The position numbers were made by a program, and so were the translations under genes. From Leclercia adecarboxylata (lineage in GTDB: Bacteria > Pseudomonadota > Gammaproteobacteria > Enterobacterales > Enterobacteriaceae): a stretch of 64,000 bases of DNA. How positions within the stretch are numbered: position 1 is the stretch's first letter; every line of letters begins with the position of its first letter. Shown here piece by piece: positions 19,360 through 28,967 of this stretch. The notes below the pieces were generated by a model. That model ran no database searches, was not told the DNA's origin, and saw nothing but the letters and a program-made list of their open reading frames with translations. The stretch lies in assembly GCF_006874705.1 (NCBI RefSeq), contig NZ_CP035382.1, positions 3,286,001 to 3,350,000 of the forward strand. The letters are read 5' to 3'.

Positions 19360-20898
19360 ATGACAAAATTTGTTGCTCGCAAATGGCTGTTAGCCGCGAG
19401 CGTAACGGCAGCCCTGGCGGCCACGCCGGCTTTCGCAGCAAAAGACGTGGTGGTGGCGGTGGCCTCCAACTTCACCACCCTCGATCCGTATGACGCCAAC
19501 GACACCCTGTCGCAGGCGGTGGCGAAGTCGTTTTATCAGGGGCTGTTTGGTCTCGATAAAGAGATGCAGCTGAAAAACGTGCTGGCCGAGAGCTATAAAG
19601 TTTCGGACGACGGGCTGGTCTATACCATTAAGCTGCGCAGCGGGGTTAAGTTCCAGGACGGGACCGACTTCAACGCGGAAGCGGTGAAGGTCAACCTCGA
19701 TCGCGCCAGCAACCCGGAAAACAGCCTCAAGCGTTATAACCTGTATAAAAATATCGCCAGCACCGAGGCCGTCGATCCCACTACGGTAAAAATCACCCTG
19801 AAAGAGCCGTTCTCGGCCTTTATTAACATCCTGGCCCACCCGGCCACGGCGATGATCTCCCCGGAGGCGCTGAAAAAGTACGGGAAAGAGATCGGCTTCC
19901 ATCCGGTGGGTACCGGCCCGTATGAGCTGGTGACCTGGAATCAGACCGACTTTGTGAAGGTGAAGAAGTTCGCCGGTTACTGGCAGCAGGGGCTGCCGAA
20001 GCTGGACACCATTACCTGGCGTCCGGTGGTGGATAACAACACCCGCGCGGCGATGTTGCAGACCGGCGAAGCGCAGTTTGCCTTCCCGATCCCTTACGAG
20101 CAGGCGGCGCTGCTCGGCAAAAACAGCAAGCTGGAGCTGGTGGCCAGCCCGTCGATCATGCAGCGCTACATCAGCATGAACGTCACGCAAAAGCCGTTCG
20201 ATAACCCGAAGGTGCGCGAGGCGATTAACTACGCCATCAACCGTGAGGCGCTGGTAAAAGTGGCCTTTGCCGGTTACGCGACCCCGGCCACGGGCGTGGT
20301 GCCGCCATCCATTGCTTACTCCCAGCAGTATCATCCGTGGGAATACAATCCGACGAAGGCGCGCGCGCTGCTGAAAGAGGCGGGCTTCCCGAACGGCTTC
20401 AGCACGACCCTGTGGTCGTCACACAATCACAGCACCGCCCAGAAGGTGTTGCAGTTCACCCAGCAGCAGCTGGCGCAGGTAGGCATTAAGGTGCAGGTCA
20501 CGGCGATGGATGCCGGACAGCGTGCCGCCGAAGTGGAAGGTAAAGGGCAGAAAGAGAGCGGAGTGAGGATGTTCTACACCGGCTGGTCGGCCTCCACCGG
20601 CGAAGCCGACTGGGCGCTGTCGCCGCTGTTTGCCTCTAATAACCAGCCGCCAACCCTGTTCAACACCGCGTTCTACAGCAATCCGCAGGTGGATAAAGAT
20701 CTGACCGATGCCCTGAAAACCACCCAACCGGAAGAGAAAGCGAAACTGTACAAGGATGCGCAGGACACTATCTGGAAGGAGTCGCCATGGGTGCCGCTGG
20801 TGGTTGAGAAGCTGGTCTCGGCGCACAACAAGGCGCTGACCGGGTTTTACATCATGCCGGATACCGGCTTTAGCTTTGACGACGCGGATCTGAAATAG
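19360..20898 (+). CDS. gsiB: Glutathione-binding periplasmic protein GsiB
   Basis: The product has 512 residues. It has a signal peptide of about 26 residues cut after AFA, followed by [24 protein letters not shown]. The rest is a family-5 solute-binding protein with the usual [14 protein letters not shown] and [12 protein letters not shown] motifs. It captures glutathione in the periplasm and delivers it to GsiCD. It is the third gene of iaaA-gsiABCD, with a 35-base gap after gsiA. Confidence 0.96.
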   Translation: MTKFVARKWLLAASVTAALAATPAFAAKDVVVAVASNFTTLDPYDANDTLSQAVAKSFYQGLFGLDKEMQLKNVLAESYKVSDDGLVYTIKLRSGVKFQDGTDFNAEAVKVNLDRASNPENSLKRYNLYKNIASTEAVDPTTVKITLKEPFSAFINILAHPATAMISPEALKKYGKEIGFHPVGTGPYELVTWNQTDFVKVKKFAGYWQQGLPKLDTITWRPVVDNNTRAAMLQTGEAQFAFPIPYEQAALLGKNSKLELVASPSIMQRYISMNVTQKPFDNPKVREAINYAINREALVKVAFAGYATPATGVVPPSIAYSQQYHPWEYNPTKARALLKEAGFPNGFSTTLWSSHNHSTAQKVLQFTQQQLAQVGIKVQVTAMDAGQRAAEVEGKGQKESGVRMFYTGWSASTGEADWALSPLFASNNQPPTLFNTAFYSNPQVDKDLTDALKTTQPEEKAKLYKDAQDTIWKESPWVPLVVEKLVSAHNKALTGFYIMPDTGFSFDDADLK

Positions 20899-20945
20899 AG
20901 CACTCATTCCCGCAGGCGCGCGTCTGCGGGATGAGAGGAATGTGC

Positions 20946-21866
20946 ATGCTGAATTATGTGATTAAACGCCTGCTGGGGCTGATCCCGACGCTGCTGATTG
21001 TGGCGGTGCTGGTCTTTTTATTCGTCCATATGCTGCCCGGGGATCCGGCGCGGCTGATTGCCGGCCCGGAAGCGGATGCCACGGTCATTGAGCTGGTGCG
21101 TAAGCAGCTGGGGCTGGATCAGCCGCTCTACCGGCAGTTCTGGCACTACATCACCAACGTCCTGCAGGGGGATTTTGGTACCTCGATGGTCTCCCGTCGG
21201 CCTGTTTCCGAGGAAATTGCCAGCCGCTTTATGCCCACCTTCTGGCTGACCCTCGCCAGCATGGCCTGGGCGGTGCTGTTTGGTCTGGGGGCGGGGATCG
21301 TGGCGGCCGTCTGGCGTAACCGCTGGCCGGACCGGCTGGGGATGGCACTGGCGGTGACCGGGATCTCCTTCCCGGCCTTTGCGCTGGGAATGCTGCTGAT
21401 GCAGGTCTTCTCCGTGGAGCTGGGCTGGCTGCCCACCGTGGGGGCGGACAGCTGGCGACACTACATCCTGCCTTCCCTGACGCTGGGCGCGGCGGTGGCG
21501 GCGGTGATGGCGCGCTTTACCCGCGCTTCTTTCGTTGACGTGCTGAACGAGGACTATATGCGCACCGCCCGGGCGAAGGGGGTCAGCGAGAAGTGGGTGA
21601 TCCTCAAGCACGGCCTGCGCAATGCGATGATCCCGGTGGTGACCATGATGGGGCTGCAGTTCGGCTTCCTGCTTGGCGGCTCGATCGTGGTGGAGAAGGT
21701 CTTCAACTGGCCGGGACTCGGGCGCCTGCTGGTCGATTCCGTCGACATGCGAGACTACCCGGTGATCCAGGCGGAAGTGCTGCTCTTTTCGCTGGAGTTT
21801 ATTCTTATCAACTTAGTGGTGGATGTGCTCTATGCCGCCATTAATCCGGCTATCAGGTACAAGTAA
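20946..21866 (+). CDS. gsiC: Glutathione transport permease GsiC
   Basis: The product is a 306-residue inner-membrane permease of the DppB/OppB type. It has an N-terminal [14 protein letters not shown] helix, a periplasmic segment ([11 protein letters not shown]), and the EAA-like loop [13 protein letters not shown] chose the ATG at 20946: it has GAGGAA about 6 bases upstream and reproduces the E. coli N-terminus. The longer ATG at 20931 would run through that ribosome site. It pairs with GsiD. Confidence 0.95.
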   Translation: MLNYVIKRLLGLIPTLLIVAVLVFLFVHMLPGDPARLIAGPEADATVIELVRKQLGLDQPLYRQFWHYITNVLQGDFGTSMVSRRPVSEEIASRFMPTFWLTLASMAWAVLFGLGAGIVAAVWRNRWPDRLGMALAVTGISFPAFALGMLLMQVFSVELGWLPTVGADSWRHYILPSLTLGAAVAAVMARFTRASFVDVLNEDYMRTARAKGVSEKWVILKHGLRNAMIPVVTMMGLQFGFLLGGSIVVEKVFNWPGLGRLLVDSVDMRDYPVIQAEVLLFSLEFILINLVVDVLYAAINPAIRYK

Positions 21867-21867
21867 G

Positions 21868-22779
21868 ATGCGACTGTTAAACTGGCGCCGGCAGGCCATG
21901 TTAAAGGCAATGCCGGGGCTCAAACCGGATCAGATCCGCACCCCGTGGCATGAATTCTGGCGGCGCTTTCGTAAGCAGCCGGTGGCGATGACCGCCGGGC
22001 TGTTTGTCCTGCTGCTGATCCTGGTGGCGGTTCTTGCGCCCTGGATCGTCCCCTTCGATGCGGAGAACTACTTCGATTACGACCGGCTGAATGAAGGTCC
22101 GTCGATGATGCACTGGTTCGGCGTGGACTCCCTCGGGCGGGATATCTTCAGCCGGGTACTGATGGGGGCGCAGATCTCCCTCGCGGCGGGCGTTTTTGCA
22201 GTACTGATTGGCGCGGCCATCGGCACGGTGCTGGGCCTGCTGGCGGGTTACTACGAGGGCTGGTGGGACCGGGTCATCATGCGCATCTGCGATGTGCTGT
22301 TTGCCTTCCCCGGTATTCTGCTGGCGATTGCGGTGGTGGCGGTGATGGGCAACGGCATGGCGAACGTCATTATCGCCGTGGCGATCTTCTCGATACCGGC
22401 CTTTGCCCGCCTGGTGCGCGGCAATACCCTGGTGCTGAAACAGCAGACCTTTATCGAGTCGGCGCGCAGCATTGGTGCCAGCGACACCACCATCCTCTTT
22501 AACCATATTCTGCCGGGCACCGTCTCCTCTATAGTGGTCTATTTCACCATGCGTATCGGGGTGTCGATTATCTCGGCGGCCAGTCTGTCGTTCTTAGGGT
22601 TAGGCGCTCAGCCGCCAACGCCGGAGTGGGGAGCGATGCTCAACGAGGCGCGAGCCGATATGGTGATCGCTCCGCACGTGGCGCTGTTCCCGAGCATGGC
22701 GATTTTCTTCACCGTGCTGGCGTTTAATCTGTTAGGAGATGGGCTGCGCGACGCGCTGGATCCGAGAATTAAGGGATAA
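21868..22779 (+). CDS. gsiD: Glutathione transport permease GsiD
   Basis: The product is a 303-residue permease of the DppC type. It has the conserved [19 protein letters not shown] segment and the EAA loop [11 protein letters not shown]. The start at 21868, one base after the gsiC stop, gives [10 protein letters not shown] as in E. coli. It is the last gene of the operon; no clear T-run hairpin was found before 22925. Confidence 0.95.
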   Translation: MRLLNWRRQAMLKAMPGLKPDQIRTPWHEFWRRFRKQPVAMTAGLFVLLLILVAVLAPWIVPFDAENYFDYDRLNEGPSMMHWFGVDSLGRDIFSRVLMGAQISLAAGVFAVLIGAAIGTVLGLLAGYYEGWWDRVIMRICDVLFAFPGILLAIAVVAVMGNGMANVIIAVAIFSIPAFARLVRGNTLVLKQQTFIESARSIGASDTTILFNHILPGTVSSIVVYFTMRIGVSIISAASLSFLGLGAQPPTPEWGAMLNEARADMVIAPHVALFPSMAIFFTVLAFNLLGDGLRDALDPRIKG

Positions 22780-22925
22780 TCTACCAATAATGGTAGAAGT
22801 TAATGTGAAAATCTTTGCTATTCAGTAGGTTATAAATTGCCGTATAAAAGGTTTGCTGGAGTTAACTATTTGTAAAAATTATAATGATTAATGGTTGAAT
22901 AACGTTAAATATTGTAAGGATTACA

Positions 22926-23315
22926 ATGAAAAAGCTCCTTTTATGCGGCATGGTTTTACTGTCTACCTCTTGCGCCGATTTCCAGAAAAACATGAGTGAC
23001 GGGATGAAAGCGGTCAATTCGGCCCTGACGCCGAAATCTTCTACCGGCACGCAAACTGCGGCGGCGGCAAAACAGTCCGGCACCATTACCAATGAACAGT
23101 GCAAGACCAGCGTGGGTAAATCCCGCGACTATTTTGAACAGATTGTTGGCTTCAAGCTGAACGAGACCAACTCTTCGGGCTATACCTCTTTCTCCGAGAC
23201 CTATAACCTGCGCATTTCCGATCGTAAAGACCGTTTTGGCGGCAACTTCGCCATCTGCATTATCTCTATCGATCCGCAGACCAACAAGGTCACCACCTTC
23301 TCGATGCCGACCTGA
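22926..23315 (+). CDS. Small lipoprotein of unknown function
   Basis: The product has 129 residues. It has a lipoprotein signal peptide with lipobox STSC (Cys16), then a low-complexity Ala/Thr/Ser/Gln linker (residues about 35-55). A small domain follows with two Cys (EQCKTSVGK and FAICIISID) and a YTSFSETYNLRISDRKD core. The ribosome site AAGGATT precedes the ATG. I do not recognise the family. It is monocistronic between gsiD and a REP pair. Codon use is slightly more AT-rich than the neighbours. Confidence 0.75.
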   Translation: MKKLLLCGMVLLSTSCADFQKNMSDGMKAVNSALTPKSSTGTQTAAAAKQSGTITNEQCKTSVGKSRDYFEQIVGFKLNETNSSGYTSFSETYNLRISDRKDRFGGNFAICIISIDPQTNKVTTFSMPT

Positions 23316-23327
23316 TTCAGGCATTTT

Positions 23328-23406
23328 GCCGGGTGGCGCTGCGCTTACCCGGCCTACAAAAGGCACTTAACCCGTAGGCCCGCGCAAGCGCAGCGCCGCC
23401 GGGCAT
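23328..23406. repeat. REP pair
   Basis: Two facing REP palindromes (GCCGGGTGGCGCTGCGCTT and TAGGCCCGCGCAAGCGCAGCG) lie between the small lipoprotein gene and the convergent nitroreductase gene. Confidence 0.8.
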
Positions 23407-23414
23407 TTTCTACG

Positions 23415-24155
23415 TTACTTATCGACGCCAAAGCCCTGTTTAATCAGAGCCGGAAGCACTTCCGGGAAGTAAATGTGCTGGTAATACCCGCTCACGCTTT
23501 CACTCCAGGTATCGCCGTCATTACGATCAATAGCCTGCCAGTGTTCGGTCATCTGCTGATTGTAGCGGGTGATTTTCGCTTCCAGCCCGTCGGTGACGTA
23601 GGCTTCGTCGTGGCGGAAGGTGTCCAGCGGCAGACGCGGTTTGTGATGCGAAGGCACATCGACGTGACCGATCACTACGCCCGCCACCGGGAAGGTGTGT
23701 TCCGGCAGGTCGAGCAGCTCAATCAGCTCCTGTGGGCGCAGACGGATCCCGCCAATCGGCACGATCCCTAACCCTTCGGAACGGGCCGCCGCCATCACTG
23801 AGCCCAGGGCGATCCCCACGTCGGTCGCGCCTGCCACAATGCTCTCAATACTCTGATGCGCCACCTGCTCCTTGCCCGCCAGCTTCATGCCAACCTCGGT
23901 TTTGTACATATCCAGCACAAAGGTGATAAACACCGGGGCTTTGGCAATCCACGGCTGGCCACCAGCGATCTGTGCGATCTGCGCCCGCTTTTCGGCATCG
24001 CGGGTGACGATGACCGACACCTGCTGGGAATGGACGGAGGTAGGGGCGCGGTACGCGGTGCTGATAATGCGTTCCAGCGTGGCGTCATCAATGGCGTGAT
24101 CGGTAAAACTGCGCTCGCTTTTATGGTCGTTAAACAGGTCAATAATGGTGTTCAT
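23415..24155 (-). CDS. NfsA/Frp-like FMN nitroreductase
   Basis: The product is a 246-residue flavoprotein of the NfsA-type nitroreductase group. The FMN-phosphate-binding segment is HKSERSFTDHAIDD, and RAPTSVHSQQ and PIGGIRLRPQELIELL follow the same plan as NfsA at 62221-62943. It should reduce nitroaromatics, quinones or flavin with NAD(P)H. It is a paralogue, not an orthologue, of NfsA; the natural substrate is unknown. It stands alone, downstream of the DJ-1 gene on the same strand with a 112-base gap. Confidence 0.85.
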   Translation of the reverse strand: MNTIIDLFNDHKSERSFTDHAIDDATLERIISTAYRAPTSVHSQQVSVIVTRDAEKRAQIAQIAGGQPWIAKAPVFITFVLDMYKTEVGMKLAGKEQVAHQSIESIVAGATDVGIALGSVMAAARSEGLGIVPIGGIRLRPQELIELLDLPEHTFPVAGVVIGHVDVPSHHKPRLPLDTFRHDEAYVTDGLEAKITRYNQQMTEHWQAIDRNDGDTWSESVSGYYQHIYFPEVLPALIKQGFGVDK

Positions 24156-24267
24156 AGCATCTCCGGTGTAAATCGCAAAAGCCTAACAGCCCGGCAACGT
24201 TTTGCATTTAACACTCTATGCGATAAGCACAGGAGGGGGTTGCCCGACCAGCGGCCGGGCGGAGGGG

Positions 24268-24945
24268 TTAGCGCAGCGCTTTTACTAACGCTTTGGCGAC
24301 ATCTTCGGAGCTGGCCGGGTTCTGCCCGGTGATAAGCGTGCCGTCTTCGACAATATAAGATCCCCAGTTCGGGCCTTTCTGGTAGTGAGCCCCCAGGGCG
24401 ATTAGCTCATCTTCCACCAGGAACGGGACGATATCGGTCAGCTCGACGTCGGCCTCTTCGCCGTTGGTAAAGCCGGTCACCTGACGGCCCTTGACCAGCG
24501 GTTCGCCAGAAGCGGCCTCCACGTGGCGCAGCACGCCCGGGGCATGGCAGACGAAGCCCGTCGGTTTACCGGCGCGGTTGAAGGCTTCAATCAGGGCGAT
24601 GGAGGTCCGGGATTCGGCCAGATCCCACAGCGGGCCGTGGCCGCCAGGGTAGAAGACGGTGTCGAAATCCTCCTGACGCACGCTGTCGAGCTTCAGGGTG
24701 TTGGCGAGTTCATGTTGAGCCGCCGGATCGGCTTTGAAGCGCTGGGTCAGTTCGGTCTGGAAGTCAGCGGAATCACTTTTGGGATCCAGCGGCGGCTGAC
24801 CGCCCGCCGGGGAGGCCAGCACCACTTCGGCTCCCGCATCTTTGAAGATGTAATACGGGGCGGCGAACTCTTCCAGCCAGAAGCCCGTTTTCTTACCGGT
24901 ATTGCCCAGGTCACTGTGAGAGGTGAGAACCATTAAGACTTTCAT
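24268..24945 (-). CDS. DJ-1/PfpI (Hsp31-like) family protein
   Basis: The product is a 225-residue protein of the class I glutamine amidotransferase-like fold. The nucleophile elbow is FVCHAPG, with Cys133 followed by His134. A conserved glutamate (E25 or E26 in WLEEF) and GGHGPLWDL are present. Relatives (yeast Hsp31 and bacterial glyoxalase III enzymes) convert methylglyoxal to lactate or act as chaperones. Which applies here is not visible. The -1 gene is an NfsA-like oxidoreductase on the same strand, so a joint electrophile-stress role is possible. Confidence 0.85.
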   Translation of the reverse strand: MKVLMVLTSHSDLGNTGKKTGFWLEEFAAPYYIFKDAGAEVVLASPAGGQPPLDPKSDSADFQTELTQRFKADPAAQHELANTLKLDSVRQEDFDTVFYPGGHGPLWDLAESRTSIALIEAFNRAGKPTGFVCHAPGVLRHVEAASGEPLVKGRQVTGFTNGEEADVELTDIVPFLVEDELIALGAHYQKGPNWGSYIVEDGTLITGQNPASSEDVAKALVKALR

Positions 24946-25023
24946 TGTTATCTCCGGTGATGTTAAGAGTTATAAAAGTAGCCTGTTTCCCGAGGGCGCG
25001 AGTAAGAACAAGGAGTAACAACG

Positions 25024-25461
25024 ATGGTAGAGGTGCGTGAAGCGCAGGCGGACGATTACGACGCATGGTTAAGATTGTGGAAGGGGTATCTCCATTTTTT
25101 CGGCACTGATCTCGATGAGGCGGTGACCCTGACGACCTGGCGGCGGGTCTTATCCCCGGATTCCGGCCTGTTTTGCCGCCTGGCAGAAACCGAACAAGGT
25201 GTGGTGGGCTTTGCCATCTGCGTGCTGCATGAAGGCACCTGGGTGACCCGGCCGCTGTGCTATCTGGAAGATCTGTTTGTCGATGAAGCGGCGCGCGGCA
25301 AGGGGGCGGGCAGGGCGTTGATTGAGGGCATTATTGACGAGGCACGGCAAAAGGCGTGGTCGAAGGTCTACTGGGTGACCCGGACAGGCAATCCGGCCCG
25401 GGCGCTGTATGACCAGCTGGCAGTGGTGGATGATTACGTTCGCTACCGGATTACGATTTAG
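25024..25461 (+). CDS. GNAT family N-acetyltransferase
   Basis: The product has 145 residues with a GNAT fold. It starts VREAQADDYDAWLRLWKGYL, has the central strand CYLEDLFVDEAARGKGAG, and carries the acetyl-CoA pyrophosphate loop ARGKGAGRALIEG. The C-terminus ends in a beta-bulge NPARALYDQL. The ribosome site AAGGAG lies 8 bases upstream. The acceptor substrate is unknown. Confidence 0.88.
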   Translation: MVEVREAQADDYDAWLRLWKGYLHFFGTDLDEAVTLTTWRRVLSPDSGLFCRLAETEQGVVGFAICVLHEGTWVTRPLCYLEDLFVDEAARGKGAGRALIEGIIDEARQKAWSKVYWVTRTGNPARALYDQLAVVDDYVRYRITI

Positions 25462-25495
25462 TCATTTGCACGGTCGGCCCTTCTCCATTCAGTTC

Positions 25496-25528
25496 GTAGG
25501 CCGGGTAAGGCGCAGCCGCCACCCGGCA
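25496..25528. repeat. Single REP palindrome
   Basis: One REP unit (TAGGCCGGGTAAGGCGCAG... CCACCCGGCA) lies downstream of the GNAT gene. Confidence 0.75.
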
Positions 25529-25671
25529 ATGTTGCCCCGGTGCAGCCTGTTTCCCCCTCAGGCATTCTGTGCACTCCCCCACAAAAGCGCACATAACCCG
25601 CCGTCGCGCTCCCTTCACCCGCAGCTTTGCGGGCATCATACCCCCACGACACTTCAGACGTGGGATACACC

Positions 25672-28434
25672 ATGCGCAACGAAATCCTGACCTTCCTCGC
25701 CAATCAGACCGATTTTTTCGACCCGGAAAACCTGAGCGAGGTCTTTACCGCCCGCTACCTCGCAGAGCGGTTCGACCTCAAGCGCAATACCGCCAGCCAC
25801 TATCTGAACCAGCTGGTGGCCCAGGGAGAGCTGGTCAAAATCAATACTCGCCCGGTCTACTTCCTGCACAAAAAAGCCTTCAGCCAGCAGTTTTTCGGCC
25901 TGGCCGGGAATGAATACGACAGCATCGCCCAGCTGCTCAACGACGGCGACAGCGGGCAGGAGCCGCCGGATCACTTTTCTCTTCTCATCGGTCATGACGG
26001 CAGCCTGAAAAAGGCCATTGCCCAGCTGAAAACCGCGCTCTTCTATCCCGATGGCGGCCTGCCGCTGCTGATCACCGGCGACAGCGGCACCGGCAAAAGC
26101 TATATGGCGAACCTGATGCACGCCTTCGCCATCTCCCAGGGGCTGCTGGCGGACGATGCCCCCTTTGTCAGCTTTAACTGCGCCCAATACGCCAGCAATC
26201 CGGAGCTGCTGGCGGCTAACCTGTTCGGCTACGTGAAAGGGGCCTTTACCGGGGCGCAGACCGATAAGCAGGGGGCATTCGAAGCCGCCGACGGCGGGAT
26301 GCTGTTTCTCGACGAGGTGCATCGCCTGAACGCCGAGGGCCAGGAGAAACTCTTTACCTGGCTTGACCGGAAGGAGATCTACCGGGTAGGGGAAACCGCT
26401 CAGGGTCGCCCCATCCGCACGCGGCTGGTCTTCGCCACCACCGAGGAGCTGCACAGCACCTTTTTAACCACCTTCCTGCGCCGCATTCCAATCCTGGTCA
26501 CGTTGCCCGACCTGCAGGCGCGCTCCCGTCAGGAGAAAGAGGCGCTGATCCTCCAGTTCTTCTGGCGGGAGGCGCAAAAGCTGGACGCACGCCTGAACCT
26601 GACCCCGCGTCTGCGCCAGGTGCTGCATCACGCGCTCTATCGCGGCAACGTCGGCGAGCTGAAAAACGTGGTCAGGTATGCGGTCGCCGCCGCCTGGGCC
26701 AGGCAAAGGGGGCAGGCGGCGATTGGCGTCACTATTCAGGATCTGCCGGAGAAGGTGCTGGCCGCGATCCCGCTGATGAGCGACGCCCCCGTCGCGGAAG
26801 AGCCGCTGACCATCGAGCCGGAGACCAACCTCCTTTGGCTGCTTCGCGCCCACGATCGCACCCAGGGGATGATCCACGATACCCAGTGTCAGGTCCTGGC
26901 CCTGTACGAAGAGGTGCTCAGCGGTCGCTCGGGCTGGGAGGAGGTCCACCGGCGGATGGGGGAGGAGATCGAAACCCTGTTCGACAGGCTGGTGTTTCAC
27001 CACCGGGATACCTCCGCCTCGCCGATCTTACAGCTCACCACCCAGCAGGTGCGGGAGGAATTTTACCGGCTGGAGCAGCAGTTCAACGTCCAGTTTAACG
27101 GCAATGGCATCTACGCCCTGAGCCACTATCTGGTGCATCGCGCCCGGAGCGCACTCTCTTCCCTGAGCCAGGAGCGGGTCCGGCTGCTGGATGATTTTCT
27201 GGCACAAAAGTACCCCCTGCTGTACCGCTTTTGCCAGGCGATGATCGCCGCCCTGACGCAAAAGCTCGATATCGAGGCCCAGCGCATCGACGCCCTGCTG
27301 CTGGTGCTGTGGCTGCATAAATCCGGGGCGGTGAGCCAGACCCAGGTGACGCGGGCGGTGATCCTCGCCCACGGCTACGCCACCGCCAGCAGCATTGCCA
27401 ACGTGGCGAACCGCCTGCTGAAACAGACGGTGTTTGAATCTTTTGATATGCCGCTGGACGTCACGCCGGAGGCGATTGCCCAGCAGGTGATGCACTACAT
27501 CGAAAGCAACGCCCTGGCGTCCGGGCTGATGATCCTGGTGGATATGGGTTCGTTGAATGCCATCCACAGCCACTTCCAGCGCCGCGTCTCTACCCCGGTG
27601 GCGATTGTGAACAATGTGTCTACCAGCATGGCGCTGTACGTCGGGGAGCGTATCCTGCAGGGGCATCACATCGAGGATATTGCCAGCGAGATCGGCAGCG
27701 ATTTGCCGGTGGAGCACCAGCTCTTCTGGCCGCAGGCCAGTAAACCCCGGGTTATTCTCACCACCTGCATCACCGGGATCGGCGCGGCGGCCAACCTCTG
27801 CCATCTGCTGAAGGCCAGCATCCCGGAGGCGTTGGGGATTGAGATTATCGCCTGCGACTACGAGATGCTCAGCGACGCGCAAGAGCGGGCGGTGGCCTTT
27901 AACCGCTACGACATGCTGGCGATTGTCGGCACTTTCGATCCGCAGGTGCCGGATGTGCCCTGGATCTCGCTGGATTCACTGATTGCCGGGGAGGGGACGC
28001 GGCCGCTGATGCGCATCTTTGGCGATATCGCCACGGAGGAACAGGTGGCGGAGATCAACAATCTGCTGCTGAAGAATTTCTCCCTGCGGCGGGTGATTGA
28101 GTCGGTGACCATTCTCGATACCACCAAAGTGATCAACCAGGTGGAGCAGTTTGTCTTCCGCTATGAGCATCTGGCGGGCTGTCAGGTGCAGAACGAACGC
28201 AAGGTGGCGCTCTATGTCCACATCAGCTGTCTGATTGAACGGCTGATCCGCAATGCCTCGCCCACCACCTACGCCGGGCGACAGTGTCCTGAAAGCGAGC
28301 TGGCGCTACTGCGCCAGGCCTTTAGTGTCATTGAGAGCAGTTATAGTGTCAAAATCCCGGTTGTCGAGCTCTGTTACATCCACAATATTCTGACCCTCGA
28401 AACGGAATTTATTCAGGCAGATCAAGAGTTTTAA
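25672..28434 (+). CDS. gfrR: Sigma-54-dependent PTS regulator GfrR (LevR/DgaR family)
   Basis: The product has 921 residues. Domain order: an N-terminal winged-helix region (about 1-70); an AAA+ domain with Walker A GDSGTGKS (136-143), sigma-54 contact loop GAFTGA (190-195) and Walker B LFLDE (211-215); then PTS-regulated modules of PRD and EIIA/EIIB-like type to the end, with a C-terminal PRD (RLIRNASPTTYAG). This is the LevR type, in which phosphorylation by the PTS tunes activation. It lies just upstream of gfrABCDEF, whose promoter is a clean -24/-12 element. I use the ATG at 25672 (MRNEILTFLANQ); the longer start at 25627 adds residues without a ribosome site. The gfr name follows the Salmonella locus of the same order. 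Confidence 0.9.
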   Translation: MRNEILTFLANQTDFFDPENLSEVFTARYLAERFDLKRNTASHYLNQLVAQGELVKINTRPVYFLHKKAFSQQFFGLAGNEYDSIAQLLNDGDSGQEPPDHFSLLIGHDGSLKKAIAQLKTALFYPDGGLPLLITGDSGTGKSYMANLMHAFAISQGLLADDAPFVSFNCAQYASNPELLAANLFGYVKGAFTGAQTDKQGAFEAADGGMLFLDEVHRLNAEGQEKLFTWLDRKEIYRVGETAQGRPIRTRLVFATTEELHSTFLTTFLRRIPILVTLPDLQARSRQEKEALILQFFWREAQKLDARLNLTPRLRQVLHHALYRGNVGELKNVVRYAVAAAWARQRGQAAIGVTIQDLPEKVLAAIPLMSDAPVAEEPLTIEPETNLLWLLRAHDRTQGMIHDTQCQVLALYEEVLSGRSGWEEVHRRMGEEIETLFDRLVFHHRDTSASPILQLTTQQVREEFYRLEQQFNVQFNGNGIYALSHYLVHRARSALSSLSQERVRLLDDFLAQKYPLLYRFCQAMIAALTQKLDIEAQRIDALLLVLWLHKSGAVSQTQVTRAVILAHGYATASSIANVANRLLKQTVFESFDMPLDVTPEAIAQQVMHYIESNALASGLMILVDMGSLNAIHSHFQRRVSTPVAIVNNVSTSMALYVGERILQGHHIEDIASEIGSDLPVEHQLFWPQASKPRVILTTCITGIGAAANLCHLLKASIPEALGIEIIACDYEMLSDAQERAVAFNRYDMLAIVGTFDPQVPDVPWISLDSLIAGEGTRPLMRIFGDIATEEQVAEINNLLLKNFSLRRVIESVTILDTTKVINQVEQFVFRYEHLAGCQVQNERKVALYVHISCLIERLIRNASPTTYAGRQCPESELALLRQAFSVIESSYSVKIPVVELCYIHNILTLETEFIQADQEF
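28282..28351 (+). promoter_or_regulatory. Candidate GfrR enhancer: phased AGTGTC repeats
   Basis: AGTGTC occurs at 28283, 28324 and 28345. The last two are in an 8-base repeat TAGTGTCA, and the spacings (41 and 21 bases) are near whole helical turns. They lie 130-190 bases upstream of the -24 box, inside the gfrR 3' end. The position suits an enhancer-binding protein, but coding constraint could also explain them. Confidence 0.35.
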
Positions 28435-28455
28435 TCTCCCCCTCTCTCCTCATCG

Positions 28456-28485
28456 CCCACGCGCCACTTTTTCCTGGCACGTGGG
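28456..28485. promoter_or_regulatory. Inverted repeat overlapping the gfrA -24 box
   Basis: CCCACGCGCCA and TGGCACGTGGG form 11-bp arms with one mismatch around an 8-base loop. The right arm contains the -24 element. It could be an operator, or a hairpin at the end of the gfrR message; no T-run follows. Confidence 0.45.
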
Positions 28486-28490
28486 TTGCA
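28475..28490 (+). promoter_or_regulatory. Sigma-54 (-24/-12) promoter of gfrABCDEF
   Basis: TGGCACGTGGGTTGCA matches the RpoN consensus TGGCACG-N4-TTGCW exactly, with the GG and GC dinucleotides at correct spacing. The predicted transcript starts near 28501, about 30 bases before the gfrA ATG. Confidence 0.9.
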
Positions 28491-28529
28491 ATCTCTGTCT
28501 GGTAAGTGGAATGAGCATTCGAGGACAGG

Positions 28530-28952
28530 ATGAAACGACATTACATATTTGCCAGTCACGGCACCTTAGCCCGCGGGGTACTCGACTCGGTCGAGCTGAT
28601 CCTCGGCAAGCAGCAGGACATCTATACCCTCTGCGCCTATGTCGACGAGCACCAGGACGTCACCGGGCAGGTGGATGAGCTGCTCGCCGGGCTACCCGCC
28701 CAGGATGAGGTGATTGCGATCACCGATATTTTTGCCGGCAGCGTCAATAACGAATTTATCCGCTATCTGCATCAGCCGAATTTTCATCTGATCGCCGGGC
28801 TTAATTTGCCGCTGGTCATCGGTCTGCTTATTTCCGCGGATGAACAGGATACCGAAAAATTAATTCAGGACGCGTTATTAAGCGCCCGGGAAAGTATTCA
28901 GTATTGCAACCACACCATTGCCAGTGCGGTACAGGCGGATAAAGACTTCTGA
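28530..28952 (+). CDS. gfrA: PTS EIIA component GfrA (mannose family)
   Basis: The product is a 140-residue cytoplasmic phosphocarrier of the mannose-class EIIA type. The phosphorylated histidine is His10 in FASHGTLA. It takes phosphate from HPr and passes it to GfrB. It is the first gene after the -24/-12 promoter, with AGGA upstream of the ATG. A 15-base gap precedes gfrB. Confidence 0.9.
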   Translation: MKRHYIFASHGTLARGVLDSVELILGKQQDIYTLCAYVDEHQDVTGQVDELLAGLPAQDEVIAITDIFAGSVNNEFIRYLHQPNFHLIAGLNLPLVIGLLISADEQDTEKLIQDALLSARESIQYCNHTIASAVQADKDF

Positions 28953-28967
28953 ACAGGAGGAATAATA

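Noticed and set aside
28434..28530. Separate gene for a small peptide in the gfrR-gfrA gap
   Set aside because: A short open frame exists from 28481 but it overlaps the RpoN promoter and has no ribosome site.
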